64,000 bases of DNA from Sphingomonas parva (ex Maeng et al. 2020) (GCF_004564275.1 NZ_SPDV01000008.1:1-64000); one strand, 5' to 3'; positions 45,824-55,210 are shown, numbered from the stretch's first letter. Program-made: numbers and translations. The notes: generated from the letters alone by a model not told the origin.

Positions 45824-46306
45824 TCAGGCAAGCCACGCGCGGAAGGCGTGCAGAACGTCCTCGTAGAGTTTGCGCTTGAACGGCACGATCATCGCCGGAA
45901 GCGTCTCCGGATCGGCCCACTTCCAGGCGCGGAACTCGGGATGCTCGGTCTCGATGTCGACGTCCTCGTCGCGCCCGAGGAAGCGGCAGAGGAACCAATG
46001 CTGGCGCTGGCCCCGCCATTTCCCCTTCCACAATTTGCCGACCAGATCGTCGGGCAGATCGTAGAGCAGGGCTTCCGGCGCGCGGGCGATCACCTCCACC
46101 TGGTCGCGGCGGATGCCGGTCTCCTCCTCCAGCTCGCGCAGCGCGCCGTCCTCCGGATCCTCGCCCTCGTCCAGCCCGCCCTGCGGCATCTGCCAGGCCT
46201 CCAGCGTCGAATCGAGCCGCTGCGCGACGAATACCTTGCCCTCCTGGTTGATCAGCATCACGCCGGCGCCGGGCCGATAGGGAAGGGCTGCCTTGTCCGT
46301 CGTCAT
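45824..46306 (-). CDS. rppH: RNA pyrophosphohydrolase (Nudix)
   Basis: 160 residues with RppH features: [34 protein letters not shown] and the Nudix box (about 43-65, ending RELEEETGI), and C-terminal [13 protein letters not shown]. Removes pyrophosphate from mRNA 5' ends to trigger decay, and can hydrolyse diadenosine polyphosphates. ATG overlaps the upstream esterase stop (ATGA). Confidence 0.92.
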   Translation of the reverse strand: MTTDKAALPYRPGAGVMLINQEGKVFVAQRLDSTLEAWQMPQGGLDEGEDPEDGALRELEEETGIRRDQVEVIARAPEALLYDLPDDLVGKLWKGKWRGQRQHWFLCRFLGRDEDVDIETEHPEFRAWKWADPETLPAMIVPFKRKLYEDVLHAFRAWLA

Positions 46307-47262
46307 TTCGCCTGCGCCTCCTCGATGATCAGCCTCAACGCTTCGATCGCCGCGCGGACGTCCTCTTCCGACGAGGGGATCGCCTTGCGCAGCGAGATGA
46401 AGCCGTGGATGTTTCCGCGGGCCTCGCGGAAGACGATTGGCACGCCCGCCTGTGCGAGCGCCGCCGCATAGGCGCGGCCCTGGTCGCGGATCGGATCGAG
46501 GCTCGCGGTAACCAATACAGTCGGCGGCATCCCCTCCTGGCTGCGCAGCATCGGCGCGTAGCGCCAGTCCTCCTTGTCGGGGCGATAGCAGCGGTCGAAC
46601 CAGTCCATGCCTTCGCGGGTCAGCAGATAGCCTTCGGCGAAATCCCTGAAGCTCGGATAGCCCTTGGCCGGATCGGCTGCGGGGTAGATCGGCCATTGGG
46701 CGATCACCGGCACCGCGGCGGGAGAATCGCGCAGCGCGAGGCTGACGACGATGGCGAAGTTGCCGCCCGCGCTGTCGCCGCAGGGGACGAGGCCGGTGAC
46801 CGCGCGCCCGAGCGCGGCGGGGCTCTCCGCCGCCCAGCGCGCGACCGCGATGCAATCCTCGATGCCGGCCGGAAAGGGGTGCTCGGGCGCGAGACGATAG
46901 TCGACCGCGATCACCGGCAGATCGAGCTGCGCCGCCACGCCCGCGCAGAACGGCTCGTGCGTGTCGAGATCGCCGAGAACGAAGCCGCCGCCGTGGAAGA
47001 AGAGCAGCAAGGGGCCGGGGCCGCGTGCCTCGCGGCTGTCGTAGAGCCGCAGCGGGATCTCCCCCGCCGGCCCGGGGCAGGCGAGGTCGCGGATCACCGC
47101 AAGCGGCGCGACCGGAACGTCCGCGACATGCCTCGACTTCAGGAGCATCGCGCGCGCCTCGGAAAGGCCTGCTTCATGGCCCTTCGGCCCCGGCAGCGCG
47201 TTCAGGAAATCGAGAAAGGCGCGGACATCGGGCCGCACATAGGCTTCGGAAGTATCGCTCAA
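46303..47262 (-). CDS. Alpha/beta hydrolase, HSL (family IV) esterase
   Basis: 319 residues from a TTG start at 47262 (GGAG ten bases upstream); a much earlier ATG at 47463 would prefix a 67-residue stretch with no family character. HSL signatures: HGGGFVLGD (oxyanion hole), [17 protein letters not shown] and the nucleophile elbow GDSAGGN, with late acid and His in [11 protein letters not shown] and GNIHGF. Hydrolyses short-chain esters; cytoplasmic. Coupled to rppH by a 4-base overlap. Confidence 0.88.
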   Translation of the reverse strand: MSDTSEAYVRPDVRAFLDFLNALPGPKGHEAGLSEARAMLLKSRHVADVPVAPLAVIRDLACPGPAGEIPLRLYDSREARGPGPLLLFFHGGGFVLGDLDTHEPFCAGVAAQLDLPVIAVDYRLAPEHPFPAGIEDCIAVARWAAESPAALGRAVTGLVPCGDSAGGNFAIVVSLALRDSPAAVPVIAQWPIYPAADPAKGYPSFRDFAEGYLLTREGMDWFDRCYRPDKEDWRYAPMLRSQEGMPPTVLVTASLDPIRDQGRAYAAALAQAGVPIVFREARGNIHGFISLRKAIPSSEEDVRAAIEALRLIIEEAQAK

Positions 47263-47582
47263 CGCGGGCTGCTCCAGTCCTCCGGCAGGAACCGCCGGCG
47301 CGAGCGGCTCTCCTAAGCAGGCCGGAGGCGCTCGTCCATCGCCGACCGGGGCTTGGACGTGCACGCGCGAGGCCGCTCGAAGTTCCCTCGAAAACGCGTC
47401 TCGTAAAAACTGTGCCGGTGCCGCACAGCTCGTCGCGTTTTGCGGCCTTCTGCTTGAAACCAATGGGTTTCTAGCGAATTACCGTAGATCTGCGGTGTGT
47501 CATCCACCCACGAGTCGCCGAGCCTGTTCCCTGCTCGGAGTGGACGTGCCGGGCCGCGAGTATTTCAGAAGAAGGGGAACCC
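47263..47582. other. Divergent intergenic region between esterase and bactofilin genes
   Basis: 320 bases, no gene. It contains CTGTGC/GCACAG around a 7-base loop (47410-47428), a perfect palindrome GAAACC-AATG-GGTTTC (47456-47471) overlapping a TTGAAA -35-like box, and AT-richer DNA at 47440-47510 that may hold the bactofilin promoter. No -10 match is strong. Confidence 0.5.
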
Positions 47583-48020
47583 ATGGACGCGATCGACCAG
47601 GCCCAGACGGGCGAGCCGAAATCCGTGTCGGTGATCGGACCGAACATCGTCATCAACGGCAATATCGAAGCGGCCGATGGGGCGCCTGAGACGGACCTCC
47701 AGATCGAGGGAACGGTGAACGGCGACATCCGCTGCGGCACCGTGATCATCACCGATACCAGCCGCGTCGCCGGCAACGTCATCGCCGATCGGGTCCGTGT
47801 CTCGGGCGCGGTGGAGGGCGGTATCAACACGGGCGATCTCGCCGTCGAGGCGACCGCCAGGGTGACCGGCGAGGTGGTCTACGAGCGGCTGCGGATTGCC
47901 GCCGGCGGCGTCGTCCAGGGCACGATGAAATGGCGCGGGGCCGATGCGGTCGAGACCAGCCGGCTGAAGCTGGTCGAGAAGGCGTCTGGCCATAACGTCA
48001 ACGCCGTCTGGATCGAGTAG
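47583..48020 (+). CDS. Bactofilin (polymer-forming cytoskeletal protein)
   Basis: 145-residue bactofilin. The central right-handed beta-helix is visible as repeats (SVIGPNIVINGNIEAADG, DLQIEGTVNGDIRCGTVIIT, VAGNVIADRVRVSGAVEGG, VTGEVVYERLRIAAGGVVQG), with short polar ends. Bactofilins polymerise without nucleotide at the membrane and localise wall enzymes or stalk/pole functions. The usual M23 peptidase partner is not adjacent. AAGGGG lies before the ATG at 47583. Confidence 0.93.
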   Translation: MDAIDQAQTGEPKSVSVIGPNIVINGNIEAADGAPETDLQIEGTVNGDIRCGTVIITDTSRVAGNVIADRVRVSGAVEGGINTGDLAVEATARVTGEVVYERLRIAAGGVVQGTMKWRGADAVETSRLKLVEKASGHNVNAVWIE

Positions 48021-48107
48021 ACGGCACACCGTCTCCCTCGCCGCGATGGCGCATCCGGACCTCCTGAAGGCGATCGGCACCGTCGACGGCGCGGAGCGGG
48101 GGCGGCG

Positions 48108-48581
48108 ATGAGGCTCGCCTGCCGCCTGGGTTTCCACCGCCCGCAGCGTCCCGCCTTGTGGAACGCCGGCTACTATTTCAGCCGCTGCGCGCGTTGCCGC
48201 CGCGATCTCATCAAGACGCCCTGGGGTCGCTGGCGCGTCCCTCGTGGCTTCCGGGTCGTCTGGAAGACGGCATCGGAAGCTGCGCTCGGCCTGCTGCTCC
48301 GCGACGTACGCGAAGCCCCGGGCGCCAAAGCAGGGCCGCTCAGGACGTCCGTGCCGTTGCAGACCGTGCTGCGCCGCCTCCACCATCAGGATTTCATGGG
48401 CGACGAGCGCCGGCGGAGCGGCTGGGACGGCGAGATCGAGGTCGCCGTGGACGACGCCTTCCGCCGCATCGACCGCAGCGATTTCATGGCGCCGCGCGCC
48501 GGAGACATGCGGGCCGGCGAGGCAGCCGGGCCGGCTGCGCAGCCCGTCCGTCCGCCGCTCGGCCAGTCCGGTCGCCGCTGA
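48108..48581 (+). CDS. Small hypothetical protein with zinc-ribbon-like N-terminus
   Basis: 157 residues. Start RLACRLGFHRPQRPALWNAG then YYFSRCARCRRDLIKTPWGR: Cys-5, His-9 and the pair C27xxC30 could bind one zinc ion. The remainder is basic and then loop-like, with a helical central part (SVPLQTVLRRLHHQDFMGDE). No family named. Follows bactofilin by 87 bases on the same strand and could share its transcript. Confidence 0.62.
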   Translation: MRLACRLGFHRPQRPALWNAGYYFSRCARCRRDLIKTPWGRWRVPRGFRVVWKTASEAALGLLLRDVREAPGAKAGPLRTSVPLQTVLRRLHHQDFMGDERRRSGWDGEIEVAVDDAFRRIDRSDFMAPRAGDMRAGEAAGPAAQPVRPPLGQSGRR

Positions 48582-48605
48582 CCCGCCGCGCGGCGCGCCG
48601 GCCTT

Positions 48606-50810
48606 CTAGAGACCTTCGGCCTGCGCGAGCAGGGGACAGAGGAAGGTCTCCGGATCGCCGGCCGCCGCGCGAAAGGCGGTACGAGCCGGGACGATCAACG
48701 CCCGCTGGCGCACCGCCTGGTCGAGCGCGCGCGCCGCGTCGGAGAGGCGGGTGAGCCCGAGCATGCCCGCCTGCGACACGATCTTGTGCGCATCGGCCGC
48801 GACCTCGCCGTAGCGCTCGGGGTGCCGGTCGGCATCGGCGCATTCGGGGTCGAGCCGATCCGCCGCATCGGCGACCCGCGCGGCGGCGCCGATCAGCGTC
48901 TCGACATGGCCGCGCAGCCGGTCCGCCGGCAGCATGGTCTGGACATCGGCGAAGATCAGCGGCGCGAACACCTCTTGCGCCGTGTCCGCGGCCAACGCGC
49001 TCCGGTCGTCGCCGCGTGCCTGCAGGGCGGAGGCGACGGCGGCATGGAGCTGCGTCTGGCGCACCGGCTTCGCGATGTGGCCGTTCATTCCGGCCGCCAG
49101 GAACTCGCGCACCTGTTCGGGGAGCACGTTCGCGGTCATCGCCAGGATCGGCACCTGGCCCTTGGTGCCGGGAAGAGCGCGAATGCGCCGGGTTGCACTG
49201 ATCCCGTCCATCCTGGGCATCTGGATGTCCATCAGCACGAGGTCGAACGTCTTCGTCCCGGCGGCATGCACGGCCGCTTCGCCGTCTCCCGCCACCTCCA
49301 CCTGATAGCCGGCGCGCGCCAGCATCGACTTGGCGAGCTCCTGGTTCATCGGCAGGTCTTCGGCGAGCAGGATGCGCGCGCCGTCGGAGCGGGACGGCGC
49401 CGCCGTCGGCAAGGCAAGCTCGGGCGGCGCTGCGGCGCGGGCCAGGCTGACCTCGAACCAGAAGGAGGAGCCTTCACCCGCGATGCTGCGCAGCTCGATC
49501 CGCCCGCCCATCAGCTCGATCAGGCGCTTGGAGATGCTGAGGCCGAGGCCGGTGCCGCCGTAGCGCCGCGTGATCCAGGCGTCGGCCTGGACGAACGGCC
49601 GGAACAACCGCGGCTGCAGCTCGGCCGCGATGCCCGGTCCGGTATCGGTGACGGTGAAGCGGACCTTCTGCTGGTCGCCATCCTGTCCGGCCGCGGCGAC
49701 GGCCAGGCTGACCTTGCCTTCCGACGTGAACTTCACCGCATTGTTGAGCAGGTTCAGCAGCACCTGGCGCAGGCGGTTCTCGTCGCCGAGCAGATAGGGC
49801 GGAAGCCAGCGGTCGATCGAGACCTCGACCTCCAGTCCCTTTGCCTCGGCGGCGCCGCGGACGATCGAAATGCTGTTGTCGACCAGCGTCTCGAGCGCGA
49901 ACGGCTCCAGCGTCAGCTCGATCCTGCCGGCTTCGATCTTGGAGAAATCGAGCAGGTCGTTGACCACGGTCAGGAGCATCGTTCCGGCATTCTGGATCAG
50001 CCGGACCTGACGGTGCTGCTCGGGCGTCAGCCCACGATCCTCGTCGAGCAGATCGGCGAAGCCGATGATGCTGTTCAGCGGCGTTCGAATCTCATGGCTC
50101 ATCACCGCCAGGAAATCGGTCTTGGCGCGGGTGGCGTTCTCCGCGCGGCGGCGCGCGTCGGCGAGCTGATTGGCCCATTGCCGCGCCGGCCGCACGACGA
50201 CGATCCAGGCGACGCCGAGCAGCAGCAGGGCGGCGAGGCTGGTCGCCAGGTTGACGGCAAGGTAGCGATTGGTCTCCGCTCGCGTCGCCGCGATGAACGC
50301 GTTCGATCTGTTCTGGATTGAGGAAAGGCCCCGACGATAGGAACGGGCGAGTGCCCGGTAGCGCGCGTCGGCGACGATCTGCAGCGCCTCCTCGCGCCGG
50401 CCGCTCACGGCGAGGTCGAGCGCGGCGAATTGCAGCTTCGAGATTTCCTGTTCCGCGGCCTCGACGCTGGCGAAGGCCGCCCGGCTCTCGGTCAGGTGAA
50501 TCGCCTCGCTGAGCCTGCGCAGCGTCGCGCGAAGCTGCGGCTGGATCTCGGCATAGCGCTGCGCATAAGCGGTGTTGCCGGTGGCGATCGCCGCCTCGAC
50601 CGAGAGGTCGGCGACGTCGCTCTGGTGCTGCAGCCGCGCCGACGCGGTGAGGACCGCGAGCTGCGAGCTGGTGATGGTCCGCAGCCGCTCGCCGACGATC
50701 CAGGTCGTCGCCGCCGCGACCACCGCGATCAGCAGCATCGCCAGCACCCCGACGATCACGGCCCGGATCGGGAACTCGGCCTGGACCGCCCGTCGAATAC
50801 GTCGTTTCAT
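48606..50810 (-). CDS. Hybrid sensor histidine kinase with REC and HPt domains
   Basis: 734 residues. An N-terminal TM helix (IVGVLAMLLIAVVAAATTWI, about 19-38), a helical periplasmic sensor, a second TM (about 184-206), HisKA with His-239 (FLAVMSHEIRTPLNS), HATPase (N box near LRQVLLNLLNNAVKF, G boxes TDTGPGI and GGTGLGLS), REC with Asp-528 (LVLMDIQMP), and a C-terminal HPt-like helix bundle with His-675 (AADAHKIVSQAGMLGL). Together with the stand-alone response regulator at the other end of the operon it can form a full phosphorelay. ATG overlaps the GT2 stop. Confidence 0.92.
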   Translation of the reverse strand: MKRRIRRAVQAEFPIRAVIVGVLAMLLIAVVAAATTWIVGERLRTITSSQLAVLTASARLQHQSDVADLSVEAAIATGNTAYAQRYAEIQPQLRATLRRLSEAIHLTESRAAFASVEAAEQEISKLQFAALDLAVSGRREEALQIVADARYRALARSYRRGLSSIQNRSNAFIAATRAETNRYLAVNLATSLAALLLLGVAWIVVVRPARQWANQLADARRRAENATRAKTDFLAVMSHEIRTPLNSIIGFADLLDEDRGLTPEQHRQVRLIQNAGTMLLTVVNDLLDFSKIEAGRIELTLEPFALETLVDNSISIVRGAAEAKGLEVEVSIDRWLPPYLLGDENRLRQVLLNLLNNAVKFTSEGKVSLAVAAAGQDGDQQKVRFTVTDTGPGIAAELQPRLFRPFVQADAWITRRYGGTGLGLSISKRLIELMGGRIELRSIAGEGSSFWFEVSLARAAAPPELALPTAAPSRSDGARILLAEDLPMNQELAKSMLARAGYQVEVAGDGEAAVHAAGTKTFDLVLMDIQMPRMDGISATRRIRALPGTKGQVPILAMTANVLPEQVREFLAAGMNGHIAKPVRQTQLHAAVASALQARGDDRSALAADTAQEVFAPLIFADVQTMLPADRLRGHVETLIGAAARVADAADRLDPECADADRHPERYGEVAADAHKIVSQAGMLGLTRLSDAARALDQAVRQRALIVPARTAFRAAAGDPETFLCPLLAQAEGL

Positions 50811-52225
50811 GCCGTTCCGAACCCTTTACGGCTCATGGCGCCCCAACCCTGCTCCCGACGCAGGAACTGCCACCATCCCCTGATCCGCCAGAGGTTGGAG
50901 AGCTGTCGGTAGCCGAAATTCTCCAGGACCGCGATGAAGGTCAGGATCGCCAGGTCCTTGGCGCGGGCGAGGCGGCGAAGCTCGACCTCCTCGAGGATCA
51001 AGGTAGCCACGCTCAGGAAGATGCCGAAGGTGAAGACGACTGCGAGCCACGCCAGCAAATGGTCTACGGAGAGCAGCCCCAGGCTCCAGAGCGAGGGAAC
51101 GAGGACGTAGCCGAGTACTTCTACGATGGGACCGAGCACGTCGACGAGCAGCAGCTGGCCGAAAGCGAGAATGCCGATCCGCCCGTAACGCGGATTGAAG
51201 GTCATCCTCCAGTGGCGGAAGAAGGTCTCCAGAGCGCCCCGTTGCCAACGTGCCCGCTGCCGGCCGAGCGAGCCGAGGTCTTCCGGGACCTCGGTCCAGC
51301 ACACCGGCTCCGGGATGAAGTCGATACGATATTTCTGGCGCCGATCGCGGAAGAGTTTGTGGAGCTTGATCAGCAACTCCATGTCCTCGCCGACCGTATC
51401 GGTGCTGTATCCGCCCACTTCGATCACCGCCTTGCGGTCGAAGAGCCCGAACGCTCCGGAGATGACGGTCAGCACCTGCATGGCGCTGAGCGCGATCCGG
51501 GCCATCAGATAGGCGCGGAGATATTCCACCGTCTGGATCAGGGCGAGAAAGTTGCGAGGCAGGGCGATCTCGCGCACCTGGCCGGCCTGGATCCGGCTCC
51601 CGTTGGCGATCCGGATCGTTCCGCCAACGGCCTTCGTCACCTGCGGATCCTCGACGAACGGGCGAACGGCGCGGAGCAGCGCGTCGGACTCGAGGAGCGA
51701 GTCGGCATCTACCGCGCAGAACAGCGGCGCCCGGGCGACGTTGATCCCGGCGTTCAGCGCATCTGCCTTGCCGCCGCCGTTGACCTTGTCGACGACCAGC
51801 AGCCGCGGAAGTCGCGGATTGGCGTAGAGGCCGCGGATCGGCGCGTGCCGAACGGCAAGGTCGTAATAGCGAGTGACCGGCGCCAGACCGTAATGATCGA
51901 TCAATTTCTGCAGCGTCGCGTCCTTCGAGCCGTCGTTGATCACGATCACTTCGAAGTCGGGGTAATGCAGGCCGAGCAGGGAGGTGACGCTCTCGATGAT
52001 CGTCAGCTCCTCGTTGAAGGCGGTGGCGAGCACGGCGATCGCCGGCGCCTCGTCGGCAAAACGCCCCCAGAGCATCGACGCCTTCGGCAGCGGCGGACGC
52101 CGAACGAGCGCCACCGCGGCGAAGACGAGCTGCACCAGATAATGCAGGATCTGCAGCAGGCCGGCCGCAATCACGACCAGCGCGATCCATTCGGCAGCGG
52201 CCACGCTCCAGGAGGCAGGGCTCAC
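50807..52225 (-). CDS. Family 2 glycosyltransferase (processive polysaccharide synthase-like)
   Basis: 472-residue membrane glycosyltransferase with GTG start overlapping the HEAT gene (GTGA). TM near 12-42 then the GT-A domain with NDGS (Asp-98), AVDAD (173/175), VGED (280-281) and QRARW (323-327), the D,D,D,QxxRW pattern of processive synthases such as cellulose, hyaluronan or PgaC (PNAG) enzymes. Further TM helices at about 340-380, 390-415. Likely polymer synthase of the operon's exopolysaccharide; product not determined. Confidence 0.9.
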   Translation of the reverse strand: MSPASWSVAAAEWIALVVIAAGLLQILHYLVQLVFAAVALVRRPPLPKASMLWGRFADEAPAIAVLATAFNEELTIIESVTSLLGLHYPDFEVIVINDGSKDATLQKLIDHYGLAPVTRYYDLAVRHAPIRGLYANPRLPRLLVVDKVNGGGKADALNAGINVARAPLFCAVDADSLLESDALLRAVRPFVEDPQVTKAVGGTIRIANGSRIQAGQVREIALPRNFLALIQTVEYLRAYLMARIALSAMQVLTVISGAFGLFDRKAVIEVGGYSTDTVGEDMELLIKLHKLFRDRRQKYRIDFIPEPVCWTEVPEDLGSLGRQRARWQRGALETFFRHWRMTFNPRYGRIGILAFGQLLLVDVLGPIVEVLGYVLVPSLWSLGLLSVDHLLAWLAVVFTFGIFLSVATLILEEVELRRLARAKDLAILTFIAVLENFGYRQLSNLWRIRGWWQFLRREQGWGAMSRKGFGTA

Positions 52226-53250
52226 GCGAGCCCCCGCTCGGCCAGGATCGAGGCTGCTGCATGCCGCGCCGCCTCGCCGCCCGCCCTCGACGTAGCGCGA
52301 AGGCGCGCGACTCCTTCCTCGCCGAGACGCACCAGCGCTTCCCCGGCGCGGAGCCGGACGTCGAAGCTGAGATCGGCAAGGCAGCCCTCGAGCTCGTCTG
52401 CGAGCTCGGCCAATCCGATTCTCCCTGCCGCTTCGCACGCGGCGGCGCGAACATCGGCGTCCCAGCTGGACAGGCCGCGCTTCACCGCCTCGGCGGCGGC
52501 CGGGTGGCCGAATTCGCCGAGGGCATGAAGATAGCGCGCAACGATGGAATCGCCGGTCGGCGTCTCGCAGACCAGCCGAGCGACCATCGGCACGAGCGAA
52601 TAATCGCCCGACGCGCTCAGCGCGTCGACGGCCGCCGCCTTCGCGCCGACGGGTACGCCGCCGGAAAGAATGAGCGCCTTTATCTCGTCGGGCCTGGTAC
52701 GTGCGATGTCGGAGAACAGCGCCCTGACCAGCAGCGAATGCTCCGTCGTGCCGATGCCGAGCAGATCGACCAGGGTGACCGCGCTCGGCGCCCGATCTCG
52801 TGCCGCGAGGGCCAGCGCCGCGCTGAGGCGTACGTCGGCGCTGCGATCGCTCAGAGCCGTCAGCAGGCGATCGGTCGATTCCTCGTCCGGGAACTCCGAT
52901 AGGGCCTCGACGGCCGCGATTCGGACCCGGGGTGACCCGCTGTCGAGGCGGCGTTGGAGGCGCGCGGCGACACCCAGCCGACTGGCTGCATCGATCAACC
53001 GGTCCCGTTCGCTCCCGCGGACCAGCCGGATCAACTCGACGGTGATGTCGGTCAGCAGCGGGCGGTCGCGTGCCCTCCTGTCGGTTCCGGCCGCCCCTGC
53101 GAGCAGCACGGGGACGAGCCGACGTCGTTCAGCCTCACGGCCGCTGCGTGACCACGTGACCGCAGTTCGCGCGATGACGAGGCCGATCATGATCGCCAGC
53201 GCCACGGCGGCGGTGGCGACCGACAGGGTCCAGAGGAAGAGACCGCTCAA
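52222..53250 (-). CDS. HEAT-repeat membrane protein
   Basis: 342 residues from a TTG start that overlaps the beta-barrel gene stop (TTGA). One N-terminal TM (LFLWTLSVATAAVALAIMIG) and then about seven HEAT-like helical repeats (ASRLGVAARLQRRLDSGSPR, VRIAAVEALSEFPDEESTDR, VRAAACEAAGRIGLAELADE, VRLRAGEALVRLGEEGVARL). Probably a scaffold that joins the synthase to partners. Between the outer membrane protein and GT2 genes, so very likely in the same complex. Confidence 0.8.
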   Translation of the reverse strand: MSGLFLWTLSVATAAVALAIMIGLVIARTAVTWSRSGREAERRRLVPVLLAGAAGTDRRARDRPLLTDITVELIRLVRGSERDRLIDAASRLGVAARLQRRLDSGSPRVRIAAVEALSEFPDEESTDRLLTALSDRSADVRLSAALALAARDRAPSAVTLVDLLGIGTTEHSLLVRALFSDIARTRPDEIKALILSGGVPVGAKAAAVDALSASGDYSLVPMVARLVCETPTGDSIVARYLHALGEFGHPAAAEAVKRGLSSWDADVRAAACEAAGRIGLAELADELEGCLADLSFDVRLRAGEALVRLGEEGVARLRATSRAGGEAARHAAASILAERGLA

Positions 53251-54344
53251 AAGCGGTAACCCAGCCCCACGCTCACCTGGGTCCTGTCACTCCCGGTGTC
53301 GCTGTCGTCGTGCGCTACCGAAAGCCGGACAATGGTGCGATCGCCGACGTCGGCCGAGAGGCCGCCGAAGACGCTCAGCGTGTCGACGACCACGCCTTCG
53401 CTGACGTCGGGCGCGTCGGCGATCCCGGCGAACAGGCGGAGCCTCTTCGAAGCCTGGAAATCGCCGCGACCGAGCCAGCCGGAGCGGTGATCGCCATTCT
53501 CGTCGAAGGTGTTGATCCATCGACCGGTCAGCCAGACACGCCCGCCGGCGACATATTGCTCGAAGCCGGGCGTCAGCGTCTGGATGTCGCCGACGGGGTA
53601 GCGCGCCTGGCGCGCGTCGAGGGTCAGCACGCTGGCGCCGGGGCCGCTTCGCAGCCGGACGGAGCCACCCGCGCCGATCTGCCATTTCGGCCGGAAATCG
53701 GCGTCCGGCGTCGCGCCGACGCTCGCATAACCGCGCACGCCGTCGGAGAAGCGATGGTCGATCAGGATTTCGCCATAGGTGTCGGTCGCGCCGAAGCGCC
53801 GGGAGGTCTCGATCGTGGCCTGGACCGCGGTGGCGCCCGGCTGGTAGCGAAGCTGGAGCGCGCCTTCCTTCCAGTCGCGCGCGCCGCGCTCGACCGCGGT
53901 GTAGCTGGCACCGGCGTTGAACTCCCATGCAAATCCGGGGCGGGCGGAGTCGCGGCCGAGACGCGCGTGCAGCTCACGGGCCTCGGCATTGTCCGCGGCG
54001 ACCGGCTCCAGCAGGGCTTTCGCGCCCGCGGTGTCGCCCCGCCGTTCGGCCTGCCGGGCGAGCGCGATCCGGGCGTCGTCATAATCGGGCGCGAGCGCGA
54101 GCGTCCGGCGGAATTCCGCTTCGGCCTCGGCGTCGCGATGCAGCGCTGAAAGCGCGAGGCCGAGCTGGAGGTGGGCATCGGCATTGTCCGGCTGGACGGC
54201 GATCACCTCCTGCAGCAGCGCGATCGCCCGCTCGGCCTGGCCGGCATGACGGGCTGCCACCGCCTCGGTGTAGAGACGGTCCGGATCCGCGGGCGGTGCG
54301 GCGGCGATCAGGAGGGCGGCGGCGGCCGGCAGCAGCCGCCTCAC
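53247..54344 (-). CDS. TPR protein with YaiO-type outer membrane beta-barrel
   Basis: 365 residues with a signal peptide (RRLLPAAAALLIAAAPPA), TPR helices (about 23-125: AGQAERAIALLQEVIAVQPD, NADAHLQLGLALSALHRDAE) and a C-terminal beta-rich domain of about 230 residues ending in Phe (SVGLGYRF), like the YaiO family outer membrane proteins. TPR plus barrel recalls PgaA/AlgK-AlgE type polysaccharide exporters. GTG start overlaps the response regulator stop (GTGA). Confidence 0.85.
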   Translation of the reverse strand: MRRLLPAAAALLIAAAPPADPDRLYTEAVAARHAGQAERAIALLQEVIAVQPDNADAHLQLGLALSALHRDAEAEAEFRRTLALAPDYDDARIALARQAERRGDTAGAKALLEPVAADNAEARELHARLGRDSARPGFAWEFNAGASYTAVERGARDWKEGALQLRYQPGATAVQATIETSRRFGATDTYGEILIDHRFSDGVRGYASVGATPDADFRPKWQIGAGGSVRLRSGPGASVLTLDARQARYPVGDIQTLTPGFEQYVAGGRVWLTGRWINTFDENGDHRSGWLGRGDFQASKRLRLFAGIADAPDVSEGVVVDTLSVFGGLSADVGDRTIVRLSVAHDDSDTGSDRTQVSVGLGYRF

Positions 54345-54718
54345 CGCGGCGCGCCTTCGACCAGGCGGGCGAGACGGGCGACCAGCTCTTCGGGGATGAA
54401 CGGCTTCACCAGATAGTCGTTGGCGCCGAGCTCGAGCGCGCTGACGATGTCCTGCTCCTGCTTGCGGGCGGTGAGCATGATCACCGGCACGTCTCGGGTC
54501 GCCTCCTGCTCGCGGATGCGGCGCAGAAGCTCGTAGCCGTCGATGACGGGCATCATCGCGTCGAGCAGGATGGCGTCGGGCGTGCTTTCGCCCAGGCGGA
54601 CGAGCGCCTCGCCGCCATCGCGGGCGATCTCGACGTCATATCCCTTCGCGGAGAGTCGGAATTCGATGAGGTCGACGAGCAGCGAATCGTCGTCGCACAC
54701 CAGGATCTTCTTACGCAC
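54341..54718 (-). CDS. Stand-alone response regulator (CheY-like)
   Basis: 125 residues consisting of one REC domain: acidic pocket CDDDS (residues 8-12), phospho-acceptor Asp-53 (ILLDAMMP), Thr in VIMLTARK and Lys in YLVKPF. No output domain, so it acts through protein contact, perhaps on the synthase or HEAT protein. First gene of the exopolysaccharide operon; GTG start with GGAG seven bases upstream. A -10-like TATAAG lies about 40 bases ahead of the start. Confidence 0.93.
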   Translation of the reverse strand: MRKKILVCDDDSLLVDLIEFRLSAKGYDVEIARDGGEALVRLGESTPDAILLDAMMPVIDGYELLRRIREQEATRDVPVIMLTARKQEQDIVSALELGANDYLVKPFIPEELVARLARLVEGAPR

Positions 54719-54879
54719 GCAGATGCTCCAGAGCCGGCCGGGCTTTACAACGTCTTATAGACCGCGGCCGCACGGTCTGGACGATGGCCGCTTTATGGCG
54801 GCGCGCGATGCGAGAAAATCGGCGGTGCGGCCGAATGTTTCGCATCCGCGCCGGATCCCGCGGCGGGCCCAAACGACAA

Positions 54880-54905
54880 GTGCCCGGGCATCGCTGCCCG
54901 GGCAC
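54880..54905. terminator. Perfect hairpin in the long intergenic region
   Basis: GTGCCCGGGCA (54880-54890) pairs exactly with TGCCCGGGCAC (54895-54905) around TCGC. No T-tract on the plus strand; the minus strand continues TTGTCGTTT, a weak one. It could end an unannotated small transcript, or be an operator. Confidence 0.5.
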
Positions 54906-55168
54906 CCGCGTGACGATTGCTCGTCAGCCCCCTTTGGAAGAAATCGGCCCGCACGCAGTCCCACCTCGCATAGGCTTGCGGGGCCGAAGCCTCCCCGAAC
55001 CGAGGCCTTCGCCACTTGTTCGGTGAAGCCTTGCTAGGCGAAGCGGCGCCCGATTGTCACGATCCTATTCAAGGGGTTGTGGCAAAATGCCGACGGCCTG
55101 TGTCAGGAATGCCACAGCGGTCCGGCCGCGCGCGGGGGAGGGCGGTTGCCTAAAAGGGGGCGCACCCG

Positions 55169-55210
55169 TAGAGCGTGATGTCTCAGGTGGAAACGCCGCG
55201 CGGTTCCGCC
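55169..55210 (+). repeat. Interspersed palindromic element, copy C
   Basis: Reads TAGAGCGTGATG, then AGGTGGAAACGC, a CGC loop, and GCGGTTCCGCC. Related to the elements at 19239 and 31160. It lies about 70 bases before the proS start. Confidence 0.6.

Noticed and set aside
47263-47463. N-terminal extension of the esterase to an ATG at 47463
   Set aside because: 67 low-complexity residues with no HSL similarity; the TTG at 47262 fits the family start.
48021-48107. Small hairpin GACGG-CACA-CCGTC after bactofilin as a terminator
   Set aside because: Only a 5-bp stem and no T-tract; too weak to call.
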